Numbered from the stretch's first letter, positions 12,524-27,866 are shown. The stretch: DNA of 64,000 nt from Rhynochetos jubatus (GCA_027574665.1 CM050658.1:23200317-23264316), one strand, 5' to 3'. Notes: generated by a model from the letters alone, not told the origin. Program-made: numbers and translations.

Positions 12524-15500
12524 CTGTAAAGCAATACACAAATCATTAGGACATAATTAACATTTATAAGCCAGACAGTGAAAAATTGCTGGTCCTTCTC
12601 ACCAATTCTCCCCCTTTGTATTTCAGTTAGTTTTTCTAAGCCTTGTGGCACTTGCCCTACTAATGAGACATTTAAAAAAGAAACCAGTGCACTTAGGTTT
12701 AGAATAAATCTATCAGAAGCAAAAAAACCAGTTAACAGTTGAAGTCAACAAATGCAGTATTTAAATATATGCTGACACCCTCTGAACCCTCAATAAAGAC
12801 CTTCTGTAAACATGCAATAACAAAGATTTATGTTCCATATTTGCAAGTGAAAGGCACCGGCCTCTGACACTGTTCTAGTAGCAGATTAGCTCGTGCCCTT
12901 TTTTTTTTTTCCTTTTAGGCTTTCTTCACTCTTTAGTTGAAAAGGTCATAGGCAAATATATTTAGGAATCTAATCCCCATGCTTATTAGCCACTACTCAA
13001 AGGGCTAAGGTTTGCAACTAAAAGTAATTTATTATACTTAAACACCCACACTTGTCTGAATTTCATAACTGTGCAAAAATGAGGCATAAGATATACTAAG
13101 TTACAGAATCTCTTAAAGGGCATATTTTTCCCAACGTGAGATAATTTTATCAGAACTGGAACAAAGCCTCTCCACTTGCCCTCCACACTTTAAAAATAAA
13201 TTTAATTCCATGCCATTCATATTAACAAGGTTTCCTCCTCCAAAGGGAAACAGAAACATAATATTCCCAGCATTTCATGAACAAACACAAAATTCAGAAA
13301 AACACATAACCATTTTCCCAATACTTTTCCTTCCTCACTCCAAAACAATCCAACCTCAGTGGTACAGAAAGCTTAACTACATCAGTAGGCTCTGCAGAAC
13401 CAGGAACCAAGCATACAAAGCAAAGCAGGAGATTCCAGATCAGAAGAAAGCCTCGACGCATCATAATCTTACGCAGAACGCAAATAAAAAGTGGTGATCA
13501 ATACGAACTTGCGAACCCTAGCACTTAAGTGGCAACAAGCTGGCATCAAGGTTGCCTCCTCAAAAATCACAAGGGGTATTCCTTGAGGAACTAAAGAAGA
13601 CGCCTTAGTTTGACTAGGGGGAAACCCCCCCAGTTTCTTATTAGAATGACTTCCAGTGAGAACTCGCATATTATGCTACAGACAGTAGAAAAAGTTATGG
13701 CTAGTAAAAGCTTCGTAAGTCTAATGCCAGAAAGCAGACAGTACTAGTATCTAATTTTCTGAACTGAACGTAGAAATAGGTACCAAAACTTGACAGTTTT
13801 TTCTCCCCCCTTCATTGCATGCTCTAACATTACCTTTCATTTCTTCAAGCTCAAAGGAGTCTGGATGATTTTACAAGCACAAGCTGAGAGGAAAGCAGGA
13901 AAACTGAACTCAGCCTCTTGCCTCACAAGATGCTGGGGCCGTGGGAAGAGTGCTGCAATTCAGCTGAGTGTGGGTTACAGAAAGGTGGCCAGGTGTGCTT
14001 TCAAGTAGGAACATCAGATGATGTTCCTGACAGCTAACATCAGAGAAGACTTTCAAACAGAAGAGAAATGAGAACAGTGGAAAATTCTGTTGCCCAGAGC
14101 AAAGAATCGGGTTCTGCCTGGAAAGAAGAAAGCCATAGGTAGCTGCCCTGCACAGTCCCTCAGTCTGGAACACCCAGCAGACACCAGAACTCACAAGGTT
14201 TGCTGTAGAGCCTAACTGTGTTTCAGAAAATTGTCTTTTTACGTGAGGTGATGAAGAATCATCATTCTTCCTCAAATGAAGGGCAGTGATGATATTAACA
14301 GCATCTCTCACCACTATAAAAACTTGCTGTAGCATTTTGTGTACCCAACGCAGTACCTACCCATACAAAGAACACTCCCAACCTCAGTAAGAGCTCTGAG
14401 AATTTGGGTGTGAATGGCACTATTACCTCTTATTATTTTATTCCATAATAAAAATATTTTATAAAACAACACAGAATGGAAAAACACACCCCGAAACTAA
14501 ATATTTAGGAGAGAATGTTTTGTCAGTTCTTGTTATGAAGACACAATCTGCACTCAAATTGCTTTATTTCTGGGTCTGTAACTTTATTTTTTTCAGAACA
14601 TTTTAACATATAAACACGTGCAAGACTTGAGGAGCGCTCTGCATTTCCATCCTTGCACCTTGCCCCAGTAACATGAGCAAGCTGACATCTGTCTTCACAC
14701 ACCTTTTAACATGTACGAGACTGACCAGGATAGAGGTGAGAAAAGGACTGGTGCAGAGCTGAACTCCAGCCTCAGGTTGGAGCTTCATAAACTCAAAGCT
14801 GACACAGTGTTAATGCATGAGTTTCCTGTGCCTCCCTTCTAATTTTTTAAAATCTGGTCACTTTAAGTTGTTAGGTTTTTAGATACTTACATATACTGAG
14901 AGACAAAATGTAAATTTAAAGCAGCTTTTCCTACATATAGGAAATATACCTTATCCCTGAAAGTTACGTGAACACAAGGAAAGGAAGAGAAATGAAGTCA
15001 CCTATGCATCCCCATGAGTAATATAAAAATTAATGAATAAAGTGTTTGACACCTTCCCACACTCAGTTTTCAGCAAATTACATCTTGCAGAACATAAGCC
15101 TTACAATTGAAAAAGATGTTATATGTAATTGCTTGTACTACCAAGTTTTCAAATATAGCTGAGACAACTGGGTTTTTACTGCCTTAATTTTCTGCCTTTC
15201 TTCTTGACTAGAATAATAAAACCATCAGAATCACCTAGGCAGGGAAAATGTCTCTGAGTGTCCAAAGCATCCTGGGGTCACTAGAAGCAGCCTCCAGCCA
15301 TCCTAGACCACCTTTCCATCAACTCCCTAATCCTCTCCCTAAAACTCAGGAAGTATTTTAAGTAAAGCAAGGGAAAGCTGCAAGGTGAAGGCTGGCCCTC
15401 TGCAAGGTGCTCGTTGCTGAGTCATGCCCAGCGGCACCAAGGCTGGAACCAGCCACCCCCCCAAGAGGAATGCCTTCCAACCACTCAGCGCCGCTAACAA

Positions 15501-15823
15501 TGGTGGAAGATGGACTGTCATCGCTTCTTCACTTTTACGGTCCCCAAAGAGAAAAAAGCTGCTAGATTTTGTAACTGCTAAATTTTCATTTTCAAGGCTA
15601 AGATATACTCAAGTAAATTTTCAAAGTTATTCAGAAGTGGTCAGTTTTACTCAGGGAACAAGTAATTGGTTTGCAGGGCTGAATGAACACACTGCTCAAA
15701 AAACCCCCCACCTACTCGTAATTTGAAATAAAGCATTAGATTTTCTTTAAGCATTCTTTAAAAGGCAGGAGTTTGGATCAATATTTAATGTTTCTGCTTA
15801 CACTGTAACCATGTGCTGGCCTC

Positions 15824-15839
15824 TTTTTTTTTTTTTTTT
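15824..15839 (+). repeat. Poly(T) run, 16 nt
   Basis: Uninterrupted homopolymer of 16 T. No retroposed copy with flanking duplication is recognisable on either side. Confidence 0.9.
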
Positions 15840-18800
15840 GACTCAGGCAAAAGAAATGATACTGTCACTGCTGAAACAAAGAGAAAGGTGAAAAAAACCC
15901 CCATTATTTCTTTTAAGGTAGACCTTATATATAGAAAAGTCTACAATGTATATGATATACCCTATGCCAGAGTACTTTATTTTAAACAGAACATATATAT
16001 ATACCTAAGTTATATCAGTGATGTGATAAATGCCATGCAACTTTCGCCAAGATTTCTCCTCTTCTCTCTGGCTGGTTTCCAGTATTTCATTTTCAGTAGA
16101 ACTAAATATTAACTTAAGTTCAAGTTTGCCTTCTTCCTGATCCCAGGAACTTCCTGCTCAGTAGGCACAACACATCCTGTTTAAGATTGTTATAGGCTAT
16201 AGAAGCAGAACAGCTTTGCTCATCGCAGTATTTACTGTAATTCCACTGCAAGCAGAGGCACGGAGGAAGAGGTACCATCATAACAAACCTTGAACCAAAA
16301 AACCAAGGTGAAGGGAAAAAACCCACCAGTACTTGAGACTTACAGAGACCAGGAAAGCAAAGTGACTTAAAATCCTGAATAATTTTTGTTTCAGTTTAAA
16401 TGAAGTACTGCCGTCACACTTCACCTGTCAGTCCACATCCATGAAAAGTGGAGATTTCTGAAAACACCTCCATTCTAAGCGGGGACATGCTCTCTTGACT
16501 TACTGTCTTAGGCTTTGCACACCCAAGAGACAGTCCCCACTATCCTCCCAGAAACACACCAAGCAGGAAAATGACAAAGTATCTTGGCTTCCAGTTGCTG
16601 AGCTGCCTGGCATTTTTTCAACAAAACATTCTTGGTGGGAGGTTGTCGCAAAAATGGAAAGCCATTTACAGCAACATCACGATTCTGAAGAAGCCTGAGA
16701 AAAGCAGGAGACAGAAAAGCTGCTCAAATAGGGTATGTGAGAGGTTCCCGCTTCCAATCAGCAACTCTCTTGTTCATTTAGGTGAGAGGAGGTTCCTAAA
16801 CCCCAGAAGCAGCACAGCTTCAGGAGCCATCCAATGGCTTTTCCTCACTCAGAAGATTCTAGCAAGTCTTCACCTTACCCCAGCAGGAAATGTTCAGTTC
16901 TCTCCATTATTTCCCCCTCTTGAAGTAATAATAAAGAAGCAGAAAGTCTTACGTCATCTGACTTGTTGTTTACACTTACACTCATAAGTGAAACAGCGCG
17001 ATGTAAAACTGCTTCCAAAAGCAGTTTCAGGACAATCTTTCAGCCTGACTCATGAAAGTAATAATTTTCAAAATAAAATGTTGTTCATCACCATTAAGGC
17101 ATATTATATAGACTACCCCTGCAACAATTTCAAGCTTAGCAGATACTTTATTTGGGCAACATTGGGCAACAAAACCAGATTATACTGAAAGTAGAAACAA
17201 CAGTTTTAAAACTCTGGCTAAGATTCATGTTCAGGATACAAAATTCTGCTTTATATAGCAGGGTAGAAAAATAGCCAGAAGCAGAACTGAAATCACACTG
17301 TAAAGTCTCACAAGTGGACAGGACTTCAATACAGTTTCACAGCCCGACACCCACCCACATGGCAGTAAGCCAAGCCCTATCTCCTCACCTATTTAGAGCT
17401 GTCAATCCCATCAGAATAAAAAGAACTGGGTAAAAGCCCAGGTTTATAACAGCATGTCAAAGTTGCATGCTAAATAATCATACTCCATCTGAAATGCATC
17501 ATCTTGTAAGCCACAAGAATTAATTTTATTTTAGGAGGCCTACCACGGGTATGAGTGTGCCGTAACCACATATTAAAGACCATTGTAATTTCATTTTTTA
17601 CAAAAGGAAAAGATTGAACCAAATCTTTGCAGAGCAATACTAAAATCAATGCATTTCATTAAGCCTTGCTTTGAGCACCGAACCTGCCTCCAGAAAGAAA
17701 ATGATACCTGTTACAGGTCATTCTTTTGTAGAATATTAAGTCTTTCAGCATTTGTAATGCAGATGAACAGATTACCTTCAAGGAAAAAAGCTTCAGGGAG
17801 ACTTCATTAATGGCTATATAAGCAACTTCTATCACAAGTAGGCATTAGCGTGTTTCAGTATAAAGTTTCTATGGGTACATGTTCTGAGCAGCAGTTCAAA
17901 ACAAGGAAGATGTTGCCAGGAAACTTCCAGCCTCATCTAAAGGCCATTAGAGCTTTCCAGGATTTTTATTTTAGTCAACTGTCTGGATGATGTTATGTGC
18001 CCCTATGGATCACTACAGACGTGCAATACTCTGTTAAGTAAAGAAACACTTACTCCAAGAGTCTGAAAGATTGGCCTTGCTTGCCTCATGTATCAGATAT
18101 CAAAACCTCGCTGAGCTCGGGGGCAAGCATGCTTGCTGTCGTGCTCTTGCCCGCCTGCTGCTTAGGGCTGGATCAGCATCAGTACATTGCCAACAATGTA
18201 CAAAACAGTATGTCCAGTAACACCGACATATGGAATGGAGATTTTCCTTGCCAAAAAATGGGCTACTTTGCAAGACTTTGTATATTAGACAGGGTCAGAA
18301 AATTCCGACTGGGCTAAAACCTCTTAAAAGAAGTGATAAAATATTAAGTATAGTAAGACCAGTCCAGTCAGTAGCATTTTAACACAGGAAGTTTCAGGCT
18401 GAGAAAATGATTCATTTCACCACTAATAATCCTCCTTTCAGCAGGATTCTGTTATTATGCATAGCAGCATGAAGGAATGAGCACCCACTGCAAAAACATG
18501 CTCTTGGGCCTGCCCATCACAGTAATAGAAAGAATAAATCAATTACAGAAGTACAATTACTGCACTGCATTTTAATTTAATACCGAGACAAAAGACTACC
18601 TTGCACAGTAGGAAAACTGCTATTTTCATGGATTATTTGAGTACAGTAATATCCTAATAGTCTTTTTTCTTTTCCAAATAATATGAGAAAGTCTAATGGC
18701 CACCTCGAGCACTTCATTCGATTCAGCACCATACTGGCCAGCATCTCTAACAACTTCCTAGAGAATAGAAAGTTTCCTTCAGAAGGTTTCCCCTGACAAG

Positions 18801-21330
18801 TCACACATGATGCACATTAGGGTTAGGAACAGATAAGATGCTGCTCCTAACAAGCAATCCAGGAAAGAGACGTGTGAAGTCAGAATAAAGGTAAGCTTAA
18901 AGACGTCAAAAGACAAAAAAGTGTAAACTAAGCTTCCCTGTTGGAACGCCAGTCCAGGTTCTCCCACTCCTTCACCCTACAGAGGTACGCTTATTCAATC
19001 ATCTGCGTAACGAAAAGAATACAAAGCACAGAGAAGTTTTTCCATTAAAAGATGAAGAACAGACACCCCCACATGGCACTAATGTGTTTGGTTTTTTTTT
19101 AACTCAAACTGCTAGCGGTGTTCCAATGTCACAAACCAGAAAAAGTATTTACCTAATAGTGTAGAAAGTTATGAAGTTTGATCTTAGTGAACATAAGCAC
19201 CTGACCTAGCAATAATTCAGCAAACTTAAGGACTGGCACTCAATAAACAGCCTTCAGATCTGGCACTGCATCTTCAACTGCTGTGATTGCTTCATCTCCC
19301 AAATAATGCTTACGCACACTGCCAGGGGAATCTCTTAATACAAGGCAACAGTAGTTGTTATAGCATCTCTACAGCCATCTCTTCCGCCCTAAAGCCTGTA
19401 GGAATTTAAGAGGAGAAAGATGGCACTAGTTAGCATTGTTCAAAAACCAGCACTAAAGTAGAACTGCAATACCGTTGTGAGTACCAATGCTCTGAAACCC
19501 TTGAACACACTTGCAGGACTCCAGTGGCTCCTGGTGAAGTTTCTCCACTGCTTTCTCACACTGGTCTCGATGAGAAAGCCAACGCCTGGCTCAAAGGCTT
19601 CATCCCAGAGAAGGTGGAGTCCAGCCTGAGGCCAGGGACTGCTCACCTTGCTGGTACCTCCCTCCCTCTGTACACACGTCATCCCAGCTTTGCTTTCATC
19701 CAGCAGCTCAGTCAAAAGGAAACTATGGAGTGATCAGCTTACAAACCTCTCCTACCTGCTGCTGAAACACACAGGTAACACTAACCCATGGACGTACACG
19801 AGAAAACAGCAAAATCTGGTACTGCAACAGTACTGCATATGTTTAGAAATACAGCACTATATCTCAACAGCAGTAGATTCCTAGTCTGCAGCATCCCTCA
19901 TTTCAAAAGTCTTTGGCTATTACAGTAACTCCTCAAAGCATGCAGAGAGCCTACGAGTAGAGACAGGGGAAAGTTGTACCTCTTACAAAGAGGACCATGT
20001 CCATTGGGGAGTTCAGATAGCAAGCTACATAAAGATAACCCAGCAATTCTTGTGCACTCCAATTTCCCTAGGTCCACAAAACCAAACTGGTGATGCCAGA
20101 GAAGCAGACAAAGTCACCAATTCAAAGCTGACTCAGACCTGTAATGACAGGAACCGGCATTTACTCATCTCTGCCTCGTAGACTGTGTGAAAGGTGATAC
20201 TATCTTGGATGCTCATCCTGTTTACAGGGGCTATCAGTCCACCAGCCACACCAGCTCCCAGGCAGCTCCCGCTCTCTGGAAGTTCTAGGGAGGCTGCATA
20301 CTAACCACCTGTCTGGCAAGGCAACTACCACTTCAATTGCGTTGGATGGAGTCTGTAATTAAGATTCTCCCACATTCCAGACTGCCAAGCCAGTTTAAAA
20401 GATAGCACAGGGTCAACATTTATGAGATGCTTCGCTTTTTTCAATTACAGGAGGACTGAGAGCTGTAACAGTTCCCCTCAAGCATTTTAGATAGTCTCTA
20501 CAATTGCTGCCTGAAATCCTTCTGACTAATACAGCTACCCCATTAACAGGCATGTCTGACAAATCCTTTTAAGTGAAAATAAAATGGGTGATGGAACAAA
20601 ATTGCACTACAGTAAAATGCAAGTCATTCACACAGTCAGTAGGTTTGAAGTCTGACTCCCTCCACTTTTTCACAGTGGGATCATACAGCCTACAAGGCAA
20701 GGGATGCTCCATGGTACGCTGTACAAAGACTAGAACTGGCTTAGTCCACCTCCAGTTCTTCCACTGGGAAGTTAGAAACTGCCCGCATGTCTTTCCAATG
20801 CGGTTAGTGAAATACGTCATCGTGGAACCCCCCAGGACAGGGGCATCCCTGCTCGGTTCAGTAAAAGTCTTAGGAAAAACCTTTGCCCCAGAGCCAGAGG
20901 ATGCTCTTACCTAAAAGATGAGTGTGAGTGTTCCAGAGATGTATGTTAAAAAATGCTTCAGGATCACACACCAGTTTCACTGTATATACCCAAAAATAAA
21001 AATGAGTGCACTTGTCTCATATTCTGCAGCAAACACTAAAATTTAAATGAGCTCAGTTGTTTCACTTTTCTGTTCTTGTTCTTAACCAAAACTCAATACT
21101 TGGTAGAAGTAATTTTCAAAAATGTCCTCTCCAATTTCTAGTACCCAAAATCTGTATTTTGTACCATATCATCTGTATTATAACAAACAGTTTCTAGCAC
21201 GGATGAATTCTGCTCTTACTCCACACCAGACAAATCTTGAACTCCTCTGTACTAGTGGTAGGTGAATAATGCAGAACTGTACCTCTACTTACTATCAGTT
21301 GTACTGACTTGCAGTTATACCAGGATAATT

Positions 21331-21824
21331 TCATAGAATCATAGAATTGTTTTGGTTAGGAAAGATCTTTAAGATCATTGACTCCAACTGTCAACCCAGC
21401 ACTGCCAAGTCTACCCTAAACCACGTCCCTGAGCACTACATCAACTCGTCTCTCAAATCCCTCCAGGGATGGTGACTCCACCACTTCCCTGGGCAGCCTG
21501 TTCCAATGCCTGACAGCCCTTTCTGGGAAGAAATTTTTCCTGAATATCCAATCTAACCCTCCCCTGGCACAACATGAGGCCGTTTCCTCTTGTCCTGTCA
21601 TTTGTCACTTGGGAGAAGAGACCAACCCCCCCCCACCCCCCCCATGCACCCTCCTTTCAGGGAGGAGGGTAGGGAGTAGGGAGCAACAAGGTCTCCCCTC
21701 AGCCTCCTCTTCTCCAGGCTGAACACCCCCAGCTGCCTCGGCCGATCCTCACAGTCCTTGTGCTCCAGTCCCTTCCCCAGCTCCATTGCCCTTCTCTGAA
21801 CACGCTCCAGCACGTACTTGTAGT
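21331..21824 (-). mobile_element. CR1 LINE, 5'-truncated, minus strand
   Basis: The left end is the CR1 tail (two TCATAGAATC-like units). On the minus strand the copy encodes the ORF2 C-terminus: a block with [19 protein letters not shown] and [19 protein letters not shown] (about 21820-21600), then [26 protein letters not shown] ending at a stop near 21416. The two parts lie in different frames, so at least one frameshift is present around 21600, next to a C-rich stretch at 21627-21650. The plus-strand copy at 60936 has the same ORF2 C-terminus and closely similar sequence, suggesting one subfamily. Confidence 0.93.
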
Positions 21825-24800
21825 TTGTACTACTATAAAAGTGAAACAATACAGAAGGATCAGTAAAAGCTGACATCCCCACACCATTTGATGGAATCGT
21901 ATCTCCGAAGTTTATACATGCATTTCTGTTGGCCCTTCCAGTAGCTTTCATTTTACTCATGACATTCTTACTAGATGTACAGCTGTGCAGCCTCTAGCAA
22001 GTGAGGAGCTCTTCTCCAATACAGTACATTGTTCCTTGTGTTATTACAATGCTTCTCATGTCAAATTGAGGAGGCACCTTGACATCAACATAATTAAGCC
22101 AAACCCAACACGGAACACACAGCCTTCCAAGAAATTCCACAGGAGTTGTAATGGTACCAACCTCACACCATGACTCTTGGTCATTTTAAGACACAGGGGA
22201 AAAAAAGTACTCTTTGATAGTATTCCACATTGTTAAATACTGGATTCATGCTATGATGAATGTATAGAAAGCTTTCTGTTTCACTGTTCTTAATGCTTCA
22301 TAGCCCACTGCTCAGACATGCTCTGTATGGACATGCTCTCAACAAAACATAAATACATTTGGACTGAAGAAAAGCAGGAAGAGCTTAGATGTTACTGCCC
22401 ATCACCAAAAATGAAAAAGAAGTTTCAGTTTAAGTCCCAAACAGCATAAAGCTTAAAACACCTATCAAAACTATATACAAACTAAATTTGGGCTGGTGCT
22501 TAGACTAATGGATCTCACTGCAGATCATGCATGAAAGTACACCATCTCCCACATGAAATGGCATCACGAAGAAAAGCTAATACAAGGTAAACAAATGAAT
22601 CACTAGCTGCAAGATCCAATGTAAGTTATGGAAGAACCATTTTCAGGCACCATTTTGAAATAATAAAAATGAAAGACAGCAGGTGCCCAGCCCCGAGTGC
22701 ATACCATAGCCACAAAGCAGGTAATCGCCAGTTACACTGCTGGAACTGTTCCTCTATGACCAACCCAGGGTACGTACCTGTAAACAGAGAATTACGGGGT
22801 TATGGCAATTCCCCCTGAGTACACTGATATAAAACAGTGCAATGACTTCTACTGTGCTAGAGAGGAAGGAGGTATAATGAGAAAGTTCTGTATTAAAGCA
22901 CAACATACAACTGGCTGCCTAAAAGGACCTACTTGATAGGTCTAATATCCAGTTGGTAAGCCTACAGCTGCCTATTGACAGTGTTCACTGCAACAGCACA
23001 CTATTTTAAAAAGAACTTAACTAGTCATATTATTTTTGTCCTACATTTTCTCCAATTCCTATTAAGGCAAGTAACTTAGTTTTTAACTATCTTAAGCGAG
23101 AGTATAATATTGCAGATGCCATGGGGTTTTATACAGATCTACCATGTGCAGTCTTCAAATGTCTGCCTGCATGCACTCATATTTGTGGAGAAGACCTCCA
23201 TCCTAAAAGCATCCTTCCATTCCGGCTCTTGGAATGCATTGCTCATGTGGCAGGAACTACCAAAACTTCTTTAGTCCTTACAAAGGTATCTCACACACAG
23301 ACACTTCTAGTAACCATGCCAAGGAATTCAATTCTGTGTGAGCCTGGACAGGAACACTGAAAACTGCCCCTTCCTCAGATAGTAGATGCCATTTTTATCT
23401 GTTAAACCCAAGCAGACATATTTCTCAACCCATGAGAAGCAGGAAATACCTCCCACAGATAACTTACTATATTCTAAGATAAATACCACAGAAGTGCAGC
23501 TACTGGCATACGCTCTCCATAAAGAGCTTGTTATATCTATTTCTGGACTGTCTACAGCCACTGCTGTCCAAGAAACGTCAATTCCAAACTCTCAGCAATC
23601 TCTGAAGAGATTTGTAAAGCGATCAGCTTGATTTCATTGCCCAGCCATCACCCTATTACGTATGGTACCCAGCTCCAGGCTAGCTAGCAGTTGGGCTGAA
23701 CGTACCCTCTCCACACGCCCCTTGTTCTTCTAGGATGCATTTTTTAGTAACCTAGCGTCCTCTTTTCCCTTAATGTCTGAACGGAGTTTGAAGCAATGGG
23801 CTGCATACAAAGCCCCACATGTTTTCACAAAAAGCAAACCCCTCCGCAGCCTGTGCTGTGCTTTACATCAAGGTTACAGATACCATCTGTCTGCTCAGCG
23901 AGAGGCGGAGAAACATGCTTCCTCCCGCATGCAAATACAGCCCCTCACTGGGGAGATGCTGTATCATACCACCACCTGGACTGCCAGGAACAGCCTCCAT
24001 ACCTGAATATTGAACAAAAACAGTTAAATACACGCAAAACTGCATAAAGATGCAACTACCTCAGGGCACTTCTACCTAACTGGAAGAATCATTGTTATCC
24101 CCCACACACAACTGTCCATGTTACCTGGGGGAAGGAAGGGAAGCGTGGGTTCTTCTCTCCAGGGAACACATTAATACAGCCACATGCAGTCTGAAGGAGC
24201 AGTGCTCTGAACGCAAAGCAACTGAGCAGTGTTTTTATGTTTCTGTCTGAAGTGCTTGCTGCCCATCTCTGGAAGGGGAAGCAATTCAGCTGGAGGATAA
24301 ATTAAAAAGCAACCTCTTTCGCGTGCCCCCCGAGAAGCCCCGCATATGTCACAAAAGCACCACCACTTCCAGCCAGTTACAGACAGGCTCATCCACAATG
24401 CAATCCCTGTATCTGCATTACAGAGCAGCAGAGAAAACAATCATCTGTGGGGTAGAAAATACAGCCAAGCAGAACACAGGGCAGGGGGGAAAGCTTTTTT
24501 TGAAAAGTTTTCTATTATCCTTGCCTGCAGCAGGTAGCAGTAAGGGTTTCGTGACAGCAGTGCCTCCAGAACAACACATCACTGTGCTAAAAAGGCTCTG
24601 CAGTTTCCACTTACTTTACATGAAGTCCAGCACGCATACCTATCTCATGAGAGTGAGCAGTCAGAATCCACGCAAAGCCAATTTATGATCTAAGTGAGAA
24701 TATTGCCAAAGAGCCATATGGAAGGGAAGTAAATATTTTGCTTTGATAAGCAGGGGGTGTTACAGTCAGCATAAGAATAAAGACTTAAATCTGAAGAGAT

Positions 24801-27140
24801 AACTGATTAAAATACCTTGGGTTTATGATCTCTCAAGACCGTTTTACCTGTTGTTCCCCCTTCCCTTTACTGTTCAGTTGTCTGTAATTTGGAATTGTTT
24901 ATAAGAAAAAAAATAATATTACAAAAATTGACATGGTGCATCTGCCTCAATTTTGATTGAAAAACATCTCATTCTTATTACATAAATCTCTTTACAAGTC
25001 AGCTAATCCCATTATTTTCCTCCTGCAGCTGAAGCTTTTCAAACAATTCACTATTTCACCTCTGACCTGCAGGCTTGTCTGTCTCTACCACAGCTCAGTG
25101 AACAGTAACATCACAATCAAAACTCACTTAGATGTTTGTTTACTGCTCAGTTAATTGAGTTGGATCTTTATTTCTTAATAGCAGAGGAAGTGACAATGCA
25201 ACTTAACCCCCAGTCACAAAGAACTGCATAATAAATTTTTAATACAGAACCGTACATCAGAAATCTCTAAGTCCAACGGTATTGTTACCATCTTTGCTTT
25301 ACAAGCAAGTAGAGGACTGAAACTTTCGTGCAGAATTACAAGGAAGTATTAAGCAGCATTAGCATATGGTGTTCCTCTGCAATAAATGTGTCTACAGAAG
25401 GCATTATTCTAGCCTAAATTAGAGTGATCACAAGTGGCAAGCCACTAGACAGGATTAGTTCTGACTGCCTTTCCATCTACAGATAAGGCCTTATGAAGGA
25501 AGAACTTATCTTTAAAATCAGAGTTTAACTACGGAGTGCATCCTTTTGTCTTACATTTACCGTAACAGTTAAGATGCAAGTATGGTTTTAACAGTCATGG
25601 CTCCAATTAAAATACTCCCTTATAAAGGTCCTTACCTCTAATGTCAGGTAAATGCTTTTCAGAACATGAAGATAACTATAGCAGAACAATTTATCATCAA
25701 TTTAGCCTCTAAACATAAAATCATCACCCATAAGCATTTATAAAGTGATCAAACCAACCTTCATCTCTCGTTTCTTAAAGTATTTCTATTTTCTTCAACA
25801 TAATTATGTAACTGCAGAAGGTTGTAAAAATGTAATTTTAGATATACATGTGGAAGAGTTGAGTTAGAGCGAGCAGCCAAGAAGCCTTCAACAACAATGA
25901 GAAATTTTCTACACATGGAATTTATGTCTTTAATCCTCAAGCTTGGGAGGCCATTACATCTCTACGCTTATCTTTCATATATGACAAGATCTCACTATGT
26001 TTATCCTATAAGGAGAAAGAAGAAACAATAAAACTTCTGGGGACATGGTTGGTGTCAACATTCCATCTCAGGAATTCATTCAGTCATTGATCCAACAATA
26101 ATTACAAATCAAAATCCAGCATCTGAAACCTCCCTATGCAATTTAAACCAAAGCAAGTACTTCACAGATAAAATTTTCAATCTAAATTACTCTTAGGTCT
26201 TATTTCAAGAGAGACATCTGTGCATTAAATTCCACACACAGATTATTACAAGTCTGAGTGATGTGTCATTAAAATGGCAATGTTATCTTCTAAAAAAATA
26301 AAATGGTGCTTTTAGAGCACCAACTAGATTTCATAGTGAGATGCAAGAAAAGTATTAAACCTTTAATGTACCTGACCTCTGGATTAACCTCTCAGTCTGC
26401 ACTGGCAGTATTTAGGACGATGCCAAAGAGGAAGACAACCTGAATCATCTGGAGAGATAAAACTTGCTCTCATTGGACTTGATATGGCTTTCACTGGGAA
26501 GAGACATGTCACCACTCAATGGAGCTGTTTGACTTCCCAGATAATTTTCTGTAGGTGCTTAAGGCCCAATCATTGTTTGCTAATGGACTGTATTTGCCCT
26601 TGAAGTCAACCTAATTTCAGGGGCTACATGGGTATACCAAGAGCAACCTGAGCTTTGCTGCCACTGATACAACCCTTTTTTCTGATTAAGGCTAAATTAG
26701 AAAACCAGAACAGATGAAGCCAAAAAACAAGTGTATATTCTAGTACTATAAATCATTAGATAGCACAAAGAACAGAATTTGGTCTCATTTACTCAGTTAA
26801 ATCTTTAGAAACACCGTAATCTATAACTATTAAGTCTTTGCATGCAGAAATTACAAAGTGCCCGGCTATAAGAGAAAATCCCATAGACATTGTTCTTGGC
26901 TTCTTCATAGATGCCTGGAGGCCGCAGTTTCAATTATGCTGGCTGTACTTACCACTAATGGTTTTCTTGCTATTAGTCAGATTCCATCTGTCCTAAAACC
27001 TGCAGTGGTTATTGACTGAGCCATCCCAGTATAAAATGCCCTTCCTTAGATATCTTGAGGTTACAATTTCTTGAAATGATTTTGCACTAGATGGAGCAAC
27101 ATGGCCTAGTTCTCATCATCTGAAAAACGCCTCACAAGCT

Positions 27141-27253
27141 TTTTGGTGTTTTTTTTTCCATTTGGTTTTTGTTTTGGGTTGTTTGCAGGTTCTGGGTGGT
27201 GCTGTTTAGCTTGGTTTGTTTCTGTTTGTTTTGTTTGGGTGTTGTGGTTTTGT
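27141..27253. repeat. T/G-rich low-complexity tract
   Basis: Imperfect runs of TTTG, TTTGG and GTTTT units dominate this stretch. A second, shorter T/G-rich patch lies at about 27580-27625. The strand-reversed counterpart (A/C-rich) is found at 37156-37226. This appears to be simple-sequence expansion rather than a transposon. Confidence 0.75.
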
Positions 27254-27866
27254 TCCCCACTCCAGCCCCTTTTTTCTTTCTTAAAATCAGTCCCCCAGAT
27301 GCAAGCTTCAGTATGATTACAACTCTGAAGAAGAGTTTTAATAACTAATCCGTTCAGCTTTTAGAAGCATTACTGCAAACACCTTTTATCCTCTGTCAGT
27401 GTTACTCCAACAGCTCCCTGAGAGATGCCTGTACTATCAGCTTTACCTGGTTTTCCCTCAGTTCACTGTTCAGGATTTTCAATTGCCTCTTGACATTGAT
27501 CCATTGGTTTGGGGGGATTTTTTCCTGTAGATCAAAGCACTCTCCAGCAGCTCATATTGATTGAGACACGACTGAAGTCTTTAGAGGGTTTTTTGGTTTT
27601 GTTGGGGGGTTTGGGGCTTTTTTGGTCACTCCTGTTTTTAAACCCTCACAGCATCAAAAAACTAAATCACATTTTGTGTCACGGTATGTAGAAATATATT
27701 TCAAACCTCATTTTTGGTAGCATACTACCTTAAGTGAAAACAGATCCTGTATTTATCCATTTACCTGTAGCAGAAGCACATTCACAGTTCTGTGCCTTTG
27801 AGAACAGTTCTTCCTGACAAAAAGCACTTTGTAACTGTTACGCTGTCCCTTTCCCCTCCCCAACCC

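Larger units (their letters stand above)
3891..21330. other. Long unique non-coding stretch
   Basis: About 17 kb with no recognised repeat family apart from simple tracts, and no gene that can be named. The longest frames (138-141 codons near 13910-14335 minus and 16571-16987 plus) are within what chance gives in AT-rich DNA and show no known motif. Homopolymer runs lie at 12899-12910 (T), 15824-15839 (T) and near 9380 (A). Exon-like blocks at 7956-8001, 8272-8302 and 12494-12523 are listed separately. Confidence 0.6.

Noticed and set aside
13910-14335. 141-codon minus-strand frame with a protein-like central part
   Set aside because: The possible acceptor lacks a pyrimidine tract and the possible donor (CTT followed by GTGAGT) is off consensus; no family recognised.
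20569-20914. Overlapping frames on both strands, with a faint kelch-like RLYDPTVKKWR on the minus strand
   Set aside because: A single short motif-like string, no splice borders tested convincingly, and open frames on both strands suggest low stop density rather than coding.
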